64,000 nt of DNA from Chitinophagaceae bacterium (GTDB lineage: Bacteria > Bacteroidota > Bacteroidia > Chitinophagales > Chitinophagaceae). The notes beneath the pieces were generated by a model. The model had not been told where the DNA came from, searched no databases, and saw nothing but the letters and a program-made list of their open reading frames with translations. This document shows, piece by piece, positions 26,958 to 35,149 of the stretch. The translations under genes were made by a program, and so were the position numbers. Every line of letters starts with the position of its first letter. Within the stretch, counting starts at the first letter, position 1. The stretch is taken from contig JAHBTL010000033.1 of NCBI GenBank assembly GCA_019638615.1, positions 1 through 64,000 of the forward strand, written 5' to 3'.

Positions 26958-29438
26958 TTATTTTTCTTCTACAACGGTGTTTATGAGCATCAGCGCATTG
27001 GCTGAATATCCTTCATTTTCCGTAACGTTGCCATGTTCATCAATGGCTTCATGAGGGGCATAAAACCTGGATACATCAAGATTTAGCCTGTTACGCCTTG
27101 CCGCTTCAGCTCCCTCAACTCCAGCCCAAACAGCTGACTTATAGAAAAACACATCTGATGCCCATAGCCAGCCACCGCCATTGACATAACGGCCGGCAGG
27201 AATTGAAAATCCTGTAAGCCAATTGGCTTCTTTCCCCAAAGCCGAACCGTCTATGTTGCAGAGCCATCCTTTGAATGCGATATTCCCATAAGTACCACCT
27301 GCTGCAGTTTTCGGATAGTTATTATAGATGTTTGTGATCTGCGTATCATTGAATATTTTTTCACCGGATAAAGCATACCACATGAAATGACCAAACAGTG
27401 CAAAAGAAGTTAACCAGTTCTTTCTGATGGGATGATAGATGTCCTCCCTGATTTTTATCTGAGAAGCATCAGTCCAGTAAGCGGCAGGATATGTATTATC
27501 TATTGCCGTAAGCGCTTTTTCATGTACCCCCTTCCATTTGCTTCCCAGAAGAACCTTCAAACATTTGAGATTTAACTGTGCCCATGCCATAGAGAAAGCG
27601 CCTGTGGATAATTCGGATCCTTTAATCTGTGGAGGCATGCCACACGGACTCCATATCAGGCCGGGATAATCCGGGTTTGCCATGGTACATTGTACATCAT
27701 CGACATAGACTGTCCCGTTTCCTTTGGTCTCTATTGCTATCAGGACGTAACAGGTAGAGTCATTCAGCTTCCAGGTATAAGACTGTTGTGACCAACCATT
27801 CGTCTTATTTACATTGCTGCTCGTTGACGTTGCCACTGTTTTTCTTAAGCTATTCTGCTCGATAATATTAAACCGGAATCCGCCGGAGACAAATTCATTT
27901 GGTATATTAACATAAGCTGTCGCCGTCAAAGTCTTTGATGGAGGCACAGCCATGGGCATCAATCGCCGTATGGCATAGCCATTCGAGGAGATCATCTTGC
28001 ATTGGTAATTTCCGTGATGAGGTACATGTTCGTTATCTGTTCCTATGCGGGAAGTTGATCCACCTGAAGCTTCTTCAGCCCACCGGTAAATAGTATCCGA
28101 CTGCATGGGGAAAAGAAAATCTTCCTCAAAATCGCCGTAGCCTATTACCTCAGAACCACCAAAAATATTTGAATAAAAATGGGCCAGTCGCGTTGGTGCA
28201 TCAGGAATCATCTTTACATTGTTAATGGCATCTGCATAGGATTCAGCAGTTGCAAGGTATGTAGCCTGGGCTGTTGAATCGGGCCTGTATCCTAAAAATG
28301 TTTGCGCATATAGTTCAAGGAAAGGAATATAGAGCGCACAGGAACTATTCATATTATTGTCCGGGCCGCCCAGTACATTGCTGAGGAGCGCAGTGCCAGT
28401 GGAGGGGCCAAGATGATGCAACATATCTAAAATGCCGCTCATTACTGAGCTATCATTCAAACCAATTGCAGAGAAGATGATATCGCCGGCGCTGATCATC
28501 CCGCTATAGCCCTTATTGCAAGGGGCTATAACCCTGACTTTGGAACCTTCAACCAGTATATGACGTTTGATATATTGCTGCTGGTGAGCAGTAGACCAAA
28601 GCATCTGTTCTATTGCATTGCTTGTGCGTGCCGAAGGAGTATAGGCAGTATAGTATGCACTGTAAAGCGCCGCGTTCAATGAGGACTGAGAAGAAGGCGT
28701 AAAAATATTTATGACATAAGAGAGAGACCGTGCAACACCGGCTTGCAGACGAATGGTATAATCAGAGGTTGAGCCATTTTTTAGCAATCCGTAGGTGAGC
28801 TTAACTGAGTTGGAGTCTTTGACCAGGATTTTTGTGTTGTACCAATTCGTATTCTTTGTGTATCCCACCAGGTTGATAATACAGTAGTCATTGTCGAAGC
28901 CATTTCCGGCAATCAGCCCCACGGCGGCACCGCTGGCGTGATGTGCGGCGGCGGCCTGGAATGGTGAAAGATCGGAAATGGCGTTGATGCCATTTTTATA
29001 AGATACTGCATTGGAAGTGCTTACGACGGAAGAACCCATGGAACCATCGCATAACCGGCGGTCAAGACGAAGCCACCGGTTGGTTGAAGAGGCTAAGGTG
29101 TGCGTGATTTTATATATACCACTGCCCTTGTTCTCAACTGTGGTTAAGAGCCTGAAGCCTGTTGCAAGTGTTTTTGTGGCAAATGTTGTGGTAGAACCAC
29201 TCACAGAGTAGCTATCATAAACGATATTTTTAAACGAGACGCCCGTAGCATCATAGATATCAATATCACCGGCACCGGTATTATTATGCCGCCACAATAC
29301 TCCGCTTCCCCAATCAATACCAGTATAGTAGTTTCCGGGAGACCCCAGTACCGCCAGGGAAGGAACGGAAGGCCGGGGGGTGGCATTTGCAATCGTTATC
29401 GCAAAAAAAACAACCAATAAAATGCAGGATTTCTTCAT
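26958..29438 (-). CDS. large secreted protein, probable alpha-helical barrel enzyme with inserted jelly-roll module, unknown
   Basis: 826 residues with a signal peptide (MKKSCILLVVFFAITIANA). I do not recognise a named family. Residues ~25-250 look like a beta-sandwich. ~260-450 and ~590-826 are helix-rich with the aromatic/Gly-Trp pattern of six-hairpin glycosidases and polysaccharide lyases (EQMLWSTAHQQQYI, WLTSFALFGHFMWYALSGEK, NGGGWLWASDVFFYKSAVWA, HEAIDEHGNVTENEGYSANA). ~455-600 reads as a CBM-like jelly roll (YGDFEEDF, then GNGTVYVDDVQC), apparently placed inside the helical part. Its position between bicupin and susC suggests a glycan-active enzyme. The gene sits between direct repeats, so it may have been inserted. 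Confidence 0.7.
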   Translation of the reverse strand: MKKSCILLVVFFAITIANATPRPSVPSLAVLGSPGNYYTGIDWGSGVLWRHNNTGAGDIDIYDATGVSFKNIVYDSYSVSGSTTTFATKTLATGFRLLTTVENKGSGIYKITHTLASSTNRWLRLDRRLCDGSMGSSVVSTSNAVSYKNGINAISDLSPFQAAAAHHASGAAVGLIAGNGFDNDYCIINLVGYTKNTNWYNTKILVKDSNSVKLTYGLLKNGSTSDYTIRLQAGVARSLSYVINIFTPSSQSSLNAALYSAYYTAYTPSARTSNAIEQMLWSTAHQQQYIKRHILVEGSKVRVIAPCNKGYSGMISAGDIIFSAIGLNDSSVMSGILDMLHHLGPSTGTALLSNVLGGPDNNMNSSCALYIPFLELYAQTFLGYRPDSTAQATYLATAESYADAINNVKMIPDAPTRLAHFYSNIFGGSEVIGYGDFEEDFLFPMQSDTIYRWAEEASGGSTSRIGTDNEHVPHHGNYQCKMISSNGYAIRRLMPMAVPPSKTLTATAYVNIPNEFVSGGFRFNIIEQNSLRKTVATSTSSNVNKTNGWSQQSYTWKLNDSTCYVLIAIETKGNGTVYVDDVQCTMANPDYPGLIWSPCGMPPQIKGSELSTGAFSMAWAQLNLKCLKVLLGSKWKGVHEKALTAIDNTYPAAYWTDASQIKIREDIYHPIRKNWLTSFALFGHFMWYALSGEKIFNDTQITNIYNNYPKTAAGGTYGNIAFKGWLCNIDGSALGKEANWLTGFSIPAGRYVNGGGWLWASDVFFYKSAVWAGVEGAEAARRNRLNLDVSRFYAPHEAIDEHGNVTENEGYSANALMLINTVVEEK

Positions 29439-29466
29439 CAGGAATATTTAATTGTCAGGATTCAAT

Positions 29467-29826
29467 GTCGTTTCCTTAGCGTTTCTGGCAGTTGCGGGTG
29501 AAAACACCCGCAACTGCGATCATAGGGGCTGACCAAAAAGGTCGTCATTGCGATCCCGACCGCCCCGATGTTCGGGGGGAGAAGCAATCAGGAGGCATCT
29601 ATCTTCGCGCCAGTCACTGCTTCCATATTTATAGCCTTTTGCCATAGATTCTTCTCCCGACCTTCGGTTGGGATCAGAATGACAAACAAAAGGAACAGGA
29701 ATGAACTATAGAGATAGTGCCGACACCACAATCTTCCCTGTCATTTTCAAAGCGCTTTAGTTCCACTAATGGTTTACTCGCAATGACGGCCAGCGACCTT
29801 TTTGGTCAGCCCCTTAAGGAAACGAC
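29467..29826. mobile_element. MITE-like element with long terminal inverted repeats
   Basis: GTCGTTTCCTTA (29467-29478) and its perfect complement (29815-29826) form the ends. An inner segment AGGGGCTGACCAAAAAGGTC plus GTCATTGCGA (29524-29553) is repeated inverted at 29778-29814 with a 7-nt insertion. On the right the two parts are contiguous. On the left they are split by 45 bp that contain a perfect hairpin. The interior holds GATCCCGACC/GGTTGGGATC-type repeats and no gene. Confidence 0.6.
29489..29516. repeat. perfect hairpin inserted in the left arm of the MITE
   Basis: CAGTTGCGGGTG-AAAA-CACCCGCAACTG, 12-bp arms. It lies 51 bp upstream of the secreted-protein ATG. It has no T-run on either side, so it is not a standard terminator. 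Confidence 0.65.
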
Positions 29827-29960
29827 ACTGTATCAGGATTATCCATTTAAGTCGCAAACGCTTTTTAAATTCATGATTAAGATATGTAATTCCGGAGAAT
29901 TTTTGCCTTCTTTAGACGGCTTTTGCTTTATTTCAAATTCATTTTATAACGGACAGTAAA

Positions 29961-29987
29961 TCCTACTGTAATAAAGTTACAGTAGGA
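29961..29987 (-). terminator. possible terminator downstream of the bicupin gene
   Basis: TCCTACTGTAA-TAAAG-TTACAGTAGGA, 11-bp arms, 102 bp after the bicupin stop. The minus-strand tail is only ATTTACTG, so the terminator is weak at best. It would end the catabolic transcript before the secreted-protein gene. Confidence 0.35.
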
Positions 29988-29997
29988 GCACATCAAC

Positions 29998-30144
29998 TAA
30001 AATGTACATCCTGACAATTCATTTATACTTTTTGACTAAACATATATTGGGCAGCATTGAATCAAAAATAGCTTGCCGATCAACTGGTTTAAAAATCTGC
30101 TACCTCTGTTCTTACAGGCATGGCTCCCGCATACACCCATATCA
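29998..30144. repeat. direct repeat copy 2 (147 bp), overlapping the intact bicupin 3' end
   Basis: Partner of 26768-26914. Bases 30089-30144 are the last codons of the intact bicupin gene, so this is the parental copy. Confidence 0.85.
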
Positions 30145-30904
30145 TATACATTTCGTTTGGAAAGGGATTGATAAAATAGTGAGGCAGCCCGTGAGGCTGT
30201 AATGCTGTTGACAGATCAGAAAGCGTATACCGGTTTTGCTGCGTGATGCAAATGGCTTGTCCTGAAATGATGCAAATGGATTCATCAAATGCATGCAAAT
30301 GCGCCGGTAGTCTGCCGTTGGTATAAAAAATTCCCAGCCCGCCACTCATCCCAACGCCTGCAAGCATCGCTTCGTTGAAATAATCAATAAATGCTGTATC
30401 GCTGCCGGCATTATAGCGATCGGCTTTGTTAAAGCGTGTAATATATTCTTTGCCGGATTTACCATTTACATCATCAGGTATGGATCTGTATTCATTAAAT
30501 ATTTCTTCGCTGATCTTTCTTTGCGGCGAAGATACCGGCATGGCAATGTGAAATAGCGCTTTCTCCGTTTCTGAATGATTGATCACTTTGTGCATTACAT
30601 TTTCAGGAATGGTTATATTGTCGTATTGCTTCAGGTGGTACCTGCGGTTTTCAACTTCTATAATGGCATCACCATTCAGAAGCGTTATTGACTCCGAATG
30701 AGGGTGGGTATGCGCCGGCAGCGAGCGCTTTGCTTCAAACGTAACGATTGCCGTAAATAAATGAACGGCTTTGTTGTGTGCGCCTACCTGGGCTTCGCAA
30801 ATAATGCCGGGCGCCAGTTCTGTGATGGAGCCGGTTCCTATAGGGGTAATGATTTCCAGTCTCCCGTCTGCTGAGCCGGAAGACATTACAGTATTTGTAG
30901 TCAT
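30089..30904 (-). CDS. two-domain cupin protein
   Basis: 271 residues, cytoplasmic. The first cupin shows PAHTHPHSESITLLNGDAII (~58-78) and a later His in PENVMHKVINH. The second shows LPAHLHAFDESICIISGQAI (~199-218) and HGLPHYFINPFPNEMYMIW. The histidine and Glu positions fit metal-binding sites in both domains. Candidate roles in such loci are sugar-acid isomerase, lactonase-like or mutarotase-like steps; none can be chosen. It starts 1 nt after the aldolase stop, so translation is probably coupled. Confidence 0.8.
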   Translation of the reverse strand: MTTNTVMSSGSADGRLEIITPIGTGSITELAPGIICEAQVGAHNKAVHLFTAIVTFEAKRSLPAHTHPHSESITLLNGDAIIEVENRRYHLKQYDNITIPENVMHKVINHSETEKALFHIAMPVSSPQRKISEEIFNEYRSIPDDVNGKSGKEYITRFNKADRYNAGSDTAFIDYFNEAMLAGVGMSGGLGIFYTNGRLPAHLHAFDESICIISGQAICITQQNRYTLSDLSTALQPHGLPHYFINPFPNEMYMIWVYAGAMPVRTEVADF

Positions 30905-30905
30905 A

Positions 30906-31664
30906 TTATGCTTCGAAAAAAGATTGAATGGTTTTTAGAAGAAGCCCTGCGTCGGCGCCTACAGACAACATGCGAAAGCCCTGCCGGCGCCTGTGCTGTA
31001 CATCTTCTTTGGTTCTTGCCATTACGCCGCAGTTTTTCCCGGCGGCAATAATTTTATTTTTTATATTATTGATGGTTTCGGCTATACCTTTGCCTTCCCA
31101 CTCTCCGGCATATCCTGCAGAAGCGGAGTAATCTGCAGGCCCGAAGAAAATGATCTCGGTATGATCTGCCGCAATAATTTCATCAATATGTTCCCCACCT
31201 TTTACTGATTCAATCATAGGGATCATCATCAGGTTTTCGTTGGCATCTTTTACATGTTGCGCAAATGCGCTGCCCCATTTGGTAGCCCTTTCGGCGCCTA
31301 TGCCGCGTATGCCTGCGGGTGGGTATCTCGCATAGGAGAGTGCCCTGTTCCAATCTGCCGCGCTTTCAATATGTGGAACCACTATACCATCTGCTCCTAT
31401 ATCCAGCACCCGTTTAATGATTCCTTCATCTATATGCGAAATCCTCACCAGTACAACCGTATTACTGCGTACTGCGGCTCTTATATGCTCTGTAATATTA
31501 TGCCAGTCCAAATGCCCGTGCTCAGCATCTACTATTATCCAGTCTAGCCCGCAATGCACGGCAATTTCTGTAATGGAGGGCGATTCAAGGGTTACCCACA
31601 GCCCGTATACTGTATGATGTTCAGCCAGCTTTTTCCGCATTAACTGCAAAGCCGTTGTTTTCAT
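30906..31664 (-). CDS. HpcH/HpaI-family aldolase, candidate 2-keto-3-deoxy-L-rhamnonate (RhmA-like) aldolase
   Basis: 252 residues from the ATG at 31664, 2 nt after the stop of the TIM-barrel gene. A TTG six bases earlier overlaps that stop and is less likely. Class II aldolase of the pyruvate-producing type. Motifs: WIIVDAEHGHLDWHNI (catalytic His/metal region), VLVRISHIDEGIIKRVLDIGADGIVVP (substrate Arg) and FGPADYSASAGY (metal Asp). RhmA-type enzymes cleave 2-keto-3-deoxyrhamnonate to pyruvate and lactaldehyde, which would feed the AldA in the same cluster. Substrate assignment rests on context (rhamnosidase, AldA) and is inference. Confidence 0.85.
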   Translation of the reverse strand: MKTTALQLMRKKLAEHHTVYGLWVTLESPSITEIAVHCGLDWIIVDAEHGHLDWHNITEHIRAAVRSNTVVLVRISHIDEGIIKRVLDIGADGIVVPHIESAADWNRALSYARYPPAGIRGIGAERATKWGSAFAQHVKDANENLMMIPMIESVKGGEHIDEIIAADHTEIIFFGPADYSASAGYAGEWEGKGIAETINNIKNKIIAAGKNCGVMARTKEDVQHRRRQGFRMLSVGADAGLLLKTIQSFFEA

Positions 31665-31666
31665 GG

Positions 31667-32521
31667 TCAATTGCTTTTATTAAGACTTTTCAAAATAATA
31701 TCTCTCAGTAAAATTGTTTCACTCAGTGTATCTGCCTGGTTGCATTGCTCCCATTTGATCCATATATACTCCAGTCCTATCCATCCTGAGTAGTTTCCTG
31801 CTTTTAATTGCTGCACTATTTTCTCGTAATCAATGGTATTGTCGGCTACTGATGATTGTAGCTTGCCGGGCCGTGCACCACGGGCATGAAAATGATTGGC
31901 ATACGGGAGCAGTATATCAGCTTCCTGCTGCGAATATCCGTTTCTTACAAAATGGGTATAATCGAGTGTAATCTGCAAACCGGGTACAGACTTCACCAAT
32001 GTAACTACCTCTTTGGGATCGGTATACGGAGAACCCACATGCGCCTCTATTGAAAAAGAGAGACTGGTTTTATTTACCTGTTCTACACGCCAGTGCAGTT
32101 CTTCATAACTTCTTTGTACAGAGTCTGTGAGTGGCTCAATGTCGGGAAATGCCATTCCCGGTAAACAGGTGATATGTTCAGCATTTGCATATTGCGCATA
32201 TTCAATCAGCTTTAAAAATTGCTCCCTTGCATACGCTCTTTTTTTCGCATCGGGATGATTGATGGCAAATTTGGCCAGGTCATTGTCAAGCTGGAGATAG
32301 ATATCAGCAATTGCTAAGCCCCTGTCTGTCGCTTTTTGTTGTAAAAGCTTTGCTTTTTCTTCCAACCGGTCGAATTCTGTTCCAGCCTGTATGTGCGATC
32401 TCCCCGTAAACAATCCAATATCAACGCCTTCACAATCCAGCATGGCAATAAGATCTAATACCTTATCGTGCGGTAAAAGCGGGAAAGTAAAATCAGCACA
32501 GGAAATTTTTATTTTTTTCAT
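31667..32521 (-). CDS. sugar phosphate isomerase/epimerase-type TIM barrel (AP_endonuc_2 family)
   Basis: 284 residues from the ATG at 32521, which overlaps the SDR stop by one base (TAATG), a sign of coupled translation. The frame also opens at 32542. Metal ligands expected for this xylose-isomerase-like fold are present: Glu in FSIEAHVGSP, Asp in ITLDYTHF, His in ANHFHARGARPGK, Glu in WIGLEYIW. Members act as isomerases, epimerases or, for 3-oxo-isoapionate (OiaC), as decarboxylases. Beside an apiosidase-like gene an apiose-pathway role is worth testing, but sequence alone does not show it. Confidence 0.82.
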   Translation of the reverse strand: MKKIKISCADFTFPLLPHDKVLDLIAMLDCEGVDIGLFTGRSHIQAGTEFDRLEEKAKLLQQKATDRGLAIADIYLQLDNDLAKFAINHPDAKKRAYAREQFLKLIEYAQYANAEHITCLPGMAFPDIEPLTDSVQRSYEELHWRVEQVNKTSLSFSIEAHVGSPYTDPKEVVTLVKSVPGLQITLDYTHFVRNGYSQQEADILLPYANHFHARGARPGKLQSSVADNTIDYEKIVQQLKAGNYSGWIGLEYIWIKWEQCNQADTLSETILLRDIILKSLNKSN

Positions 32522-33300
32522 TATGAAAGTCCTCCATCCCATTCGGCAGTGGCAAGGTAACCGCCGTCAATTATTAAACTGGTTCCGGTAATGCCCGATG
32601 CATCATCGCTGCACAGGTAAGCAACACTGCTTGCAATTTCCCGGGGCTGCAAGATCCGTCCTACAGGTACCCGGTGCAGGCGCTCGGTGATTTCCACTTC
32701 GCTGCCCATATGTTCTCTTAGCATAGGCGTATCCGTTATACCGGGACAAACGGTGTTACACCTAATGCCTTTTGAAGCATAGTCTATCGCGATGGATTTG
32801 GTCAGCATCATTACCGCGCCTTTAGCCGCTATATAGCCGGGGGTTTTTGCCTGTCCCACAAAGCTGCTCACCGACCCGATATTGACAATGCTGCTGGCGG
32901 TATTTTTTTTAAGGTAAGGATAAGCGTATTTAAAGCTGAGGAAGATGGCTTTGAGATTGATATTTAACTGTCTGTCCCATTCTTCCGTGCTGTATTCATG
33001 AAGGCTCTTCACCATATTGATGGCCCCGTTGTTCACTATAATATGCAGTCCTCCAAAAGCGGCTACAGTATCTGTAATGGATTTTTGTATCAGTGCTTCT
33101 ACATTCAGGTCACAAAAAAAAAATACTGCAGCGCCTCCTTTAGATTTTATACATTCTACCGTTTGTTTTCCTTCTTTCTCCTTAATGTCAATAACGGCTA
33201 CATTAGCCCCTTCTTCAGCAAAGAACTCTGCAATACTGCGACCTATTCCCTGTGCAGCGCCACTTACCCAGGCAGTTTTATTAATAAACCTTTTTTGCAT
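32521..33300 (-). CDS. short-chain dehydrogenase/reductase, probably NAD+-dependent sugar or sugar-acid dehydrogenase
   Basis: 259 residues from the ATG at 33300, preceded by AAAGAAG. Another ATG at 33318 is in frame. Classical SDR: SGAAQGIGRSIAEFF (cofactor loop), VAVIDIKE (acid after strand 2, favouring NAD+), VNNGAIN (NNAG variant), Ser in NIGSVSSFVG, YIAAK active site, VCPGITDTPM. Could oxidise rhamnose, apiose or a 2-keto-3-deoxy acid; no specific substrate signature is recognised. Coupled to the TIM-barrel gene. Confidence 0.88.
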   Translation of the reverse strand: MQKRFINKTAWVSGAAQGIGRSIAEFFAEEGANVAVIDIKEKEGKQTVECIKSKGGAAVFFFCDLNVEALIQKSITDTVAAFGGLHIIVNNGAINMVKSLHEYSTEEWDRQLNINLKAIFLSFKYAYPYLKKNTASSIVNIGSVSSFVGQAKTPGYIAAKGAVMMLTKSIAIDYASKGIRCNTVCPGITDTPMLREHMGSEVEITERLHRVPVGRILQPREIASSVAYLCSDDASGITGTSLIIDGGYLATAEWDGGLS

Positions 33301-33389
33301 ATAATTCTTCTTTAGCATGTAGGGTTAAGGATAATAATATCAGGGCTTTTGTTTTAGCTGTTGTTATGGGTTTATTATAATTGTTATTT

Positions 33390-35123
33390 TCAGTTTTTCG
33401 TTAATACCAACACCCAATCCTGTGAGGCAGCAGGCGAAGTAACCATACATTTCCCGGAATTATCGGTAGTAAGTGTGAACTCCTTTTCTTTTGTAATAGT
33501 AACGGGATTAAACCAGAATCCTTTGTATTGCTGACCGGGTGCGGGAAGAGTAATAGTGATGCTTCCCGGGGAAGGGAGGTATGCCAGCGCGGACTGGCTG
33601 TTGGCTGTTACGGCCAGCACCGCTGTATCTTTGGATGACCACTGTGTGATCATTTCCGGCTGAGGTTCAAAGCTGCTCCAGCCGGGAATGGATTCTATCA
33701 GTTTCCTTGCCGCGCCAATTTGTGTGGAGCCTGCCAGGTTCATAGCCTCGTTCCACGGCGTAATACCCCAGTTGTTACCTCCCGGTGAATTTCCATAGGG
33801 TTTATTGATGCCGTTTAACTGCCAGATGCCATTGGCGCCATAAGTATGCCCGGCTAACCCGCTGTTTACGGTATGTGCCCAAAAGGCTCCACGCGGAGCT
33901 TCAGCAGGCAATGGTTTGGGAATGGCCAGGGCTTCATATCTTGATTCGCCGCTTATTACCGGCATTACAGGTTGTGTGCGCCAGCCATCCAATGCCTGGG
34001 CAGCTTGTTTGGCAGGACCGCTGCCATGACCACTTTGATGCATATCGAAATCAAGAAGAGAAGGATCAGAGAGCGACTCCCTGGCTGTCCTGGACGGATG
34101 TGCGGTAATCGTTCTTTTGAAGGGATCAATTTCCTTTATATAGCGGATCACATTTGTCCACTCATTTTTTTGCCATTCTTTATCAGCCTCTTTTGTTTTC
34201 GACAAATAAAATGGCATGGTTGTTTCACCTGCAGCGCACCATACCACGGGCAGTGCCCCCCATCGTGCAACGAGATAACGCCAATGTTGCTTCATCTTGT
34301 CAACGCCCAGCCATGGTAAATGATAGCCCCAGGCGCCAACAATACAGGGGGTAATACCCTGGTCGGCCAGGTACATGATCTTTTTGTCTGCCGCGTCAAA
34401 ATAAGAAGGCCTTATACCGGTATAATTCGCTTCCCAGGGAAAACCGGCTTCATTTTCTCCTCTTTCATCAAAAGCCGGCATATCGGGATAAAGCCCGGCT
34501 ACGATCTGAACTACATTAAATCCTTTTTTGATCCTGTCATCTGCAAGCATTTTTACATCCTCCGGCCACACCAGTCTTTTTGTTAATCCCATCCACCAGG
34601 TATCGCCCATCCAGAAAAAGGGAGTGCCATCGCCATAAGCAAAATGCCTTTTATCATCAGCTACCTTTACAGCGCCGTGTTGTAATAACAGGTTATTGCC
34701 TTTATACTTTTTTATTTCAACCCTGCCTTTTATATTATTCAGACCCTTATCGGAGGCTTTGGAACAAACGGTTATAAAGCTATGAACGCCTTGTAACGGT
34801 GAGGCATACCTGACTTTCCAGGTATTGCCCCCTGCCCAAAAGGCCGGCACTTTCAGTTGTTTGCCTGAAGGATCCGTAAAAACGGCATCGAGCTCAACTT
34901 CATTAAAGGGATCAGTATAGGCAGATGATGCAGTAAAAGATATTTCAACCATTTTATTGGTCTCGGTTTTCACCACAATGTCCTTGCACTCGGCAATGGA
35001 AGGGGATACCAGCAGCAGCAGGCAGCAGGATACATAGGTCCCGAATCTTGTAAAGGCTAACCGGCGTACCCATGATGCCGGAATGAGGGATAATCTTGAT
35101 GTCATAAAAATCGTTTTTGGCAT
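33390..35123 (-). CDS. secreted apiosidase-like glycoside hydrolase (DUF5060 + DUF4038, GH140-like)
   Basis: 577 residues. An N-terminal export signal lies around residues 20-45; an alternative ATG is at 35105. A beta-sandwich DUF5060 domain (~50-145: FTASSAYTDPFNEVELDAVF, GVHSFITV) is followed by the DUF4038 TIM barrel (~155-480). The barrel has FFWMGDTWWMGLTKRL, the probable acid/base Glu in VVWCAAGETTMPF and the probable nucleophile Glu in PVISGESRYEA. A C-terminal beta domain ends the protein. Characterised GH140 enzymes remove D-apiose-linked disaccharides from rhamnogalacturonan II. It lies inside a run of catabolic genes. Exact substrate is inferred from family. Confidence 0.85.
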   Translation of the reverse strand: MPKTIFMTSRLSLIPASWVRRLAFTRFGTYVSCCLLLLVSPSIAECKDIVVKTETNKMVEISFTASSAYTDPFNEVELDAVFTDPSGKQLKVPAFWAGGNTWKVRYASPLQGVHSFITVCSKASDKGLNNIKGRVEIKKYKGNNLLLQHGAVKVADDKRHFAYGDGTPFFWMGDTWWMGLTKRLVWPEDVKMLADDRIKKGFNVVQIVAGLYPDMPAFDERGENEAGFPWEANYTGIRPSYFDAADKKIMYLADQGITPCIVGAWGYHLPWLGVDKMKQHWRYLVARWGALPVVWCAAGETTMPFYLSKTKEADKEWQKNEWTNVIRYIKEIDPFKRTITAHPSRTARESLSDPSLLDFDMHQSGHGSGPAKQAAQALDGWRTQPVMPVISGESRYEALAIPKPLPAEAPRGAFWAHTVNSGLAGHTYGANGIWQLNGINKPYGNSPGGNNWGITPWNEAMNLAGSTQIGAARKLIESIPGWSSFEPQPEMITQWSSKDTAVLAVTANSQSALAYLPSPGSITITLPAPGQQYKGFWFNPVTITKEKEFTLTTDNSGKCMVTSPAASQDWVLVLTKN

Positions 35124-35149
35124 TAATGCAAATCGTTCCTTAAAAATAG

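Noticed and set aside
29717-29959. 80-codon plus-strand ORF
   Set aside because: It covers the right end of the MITE-like element and ends in AT-rich spacer. No domain or leader features.
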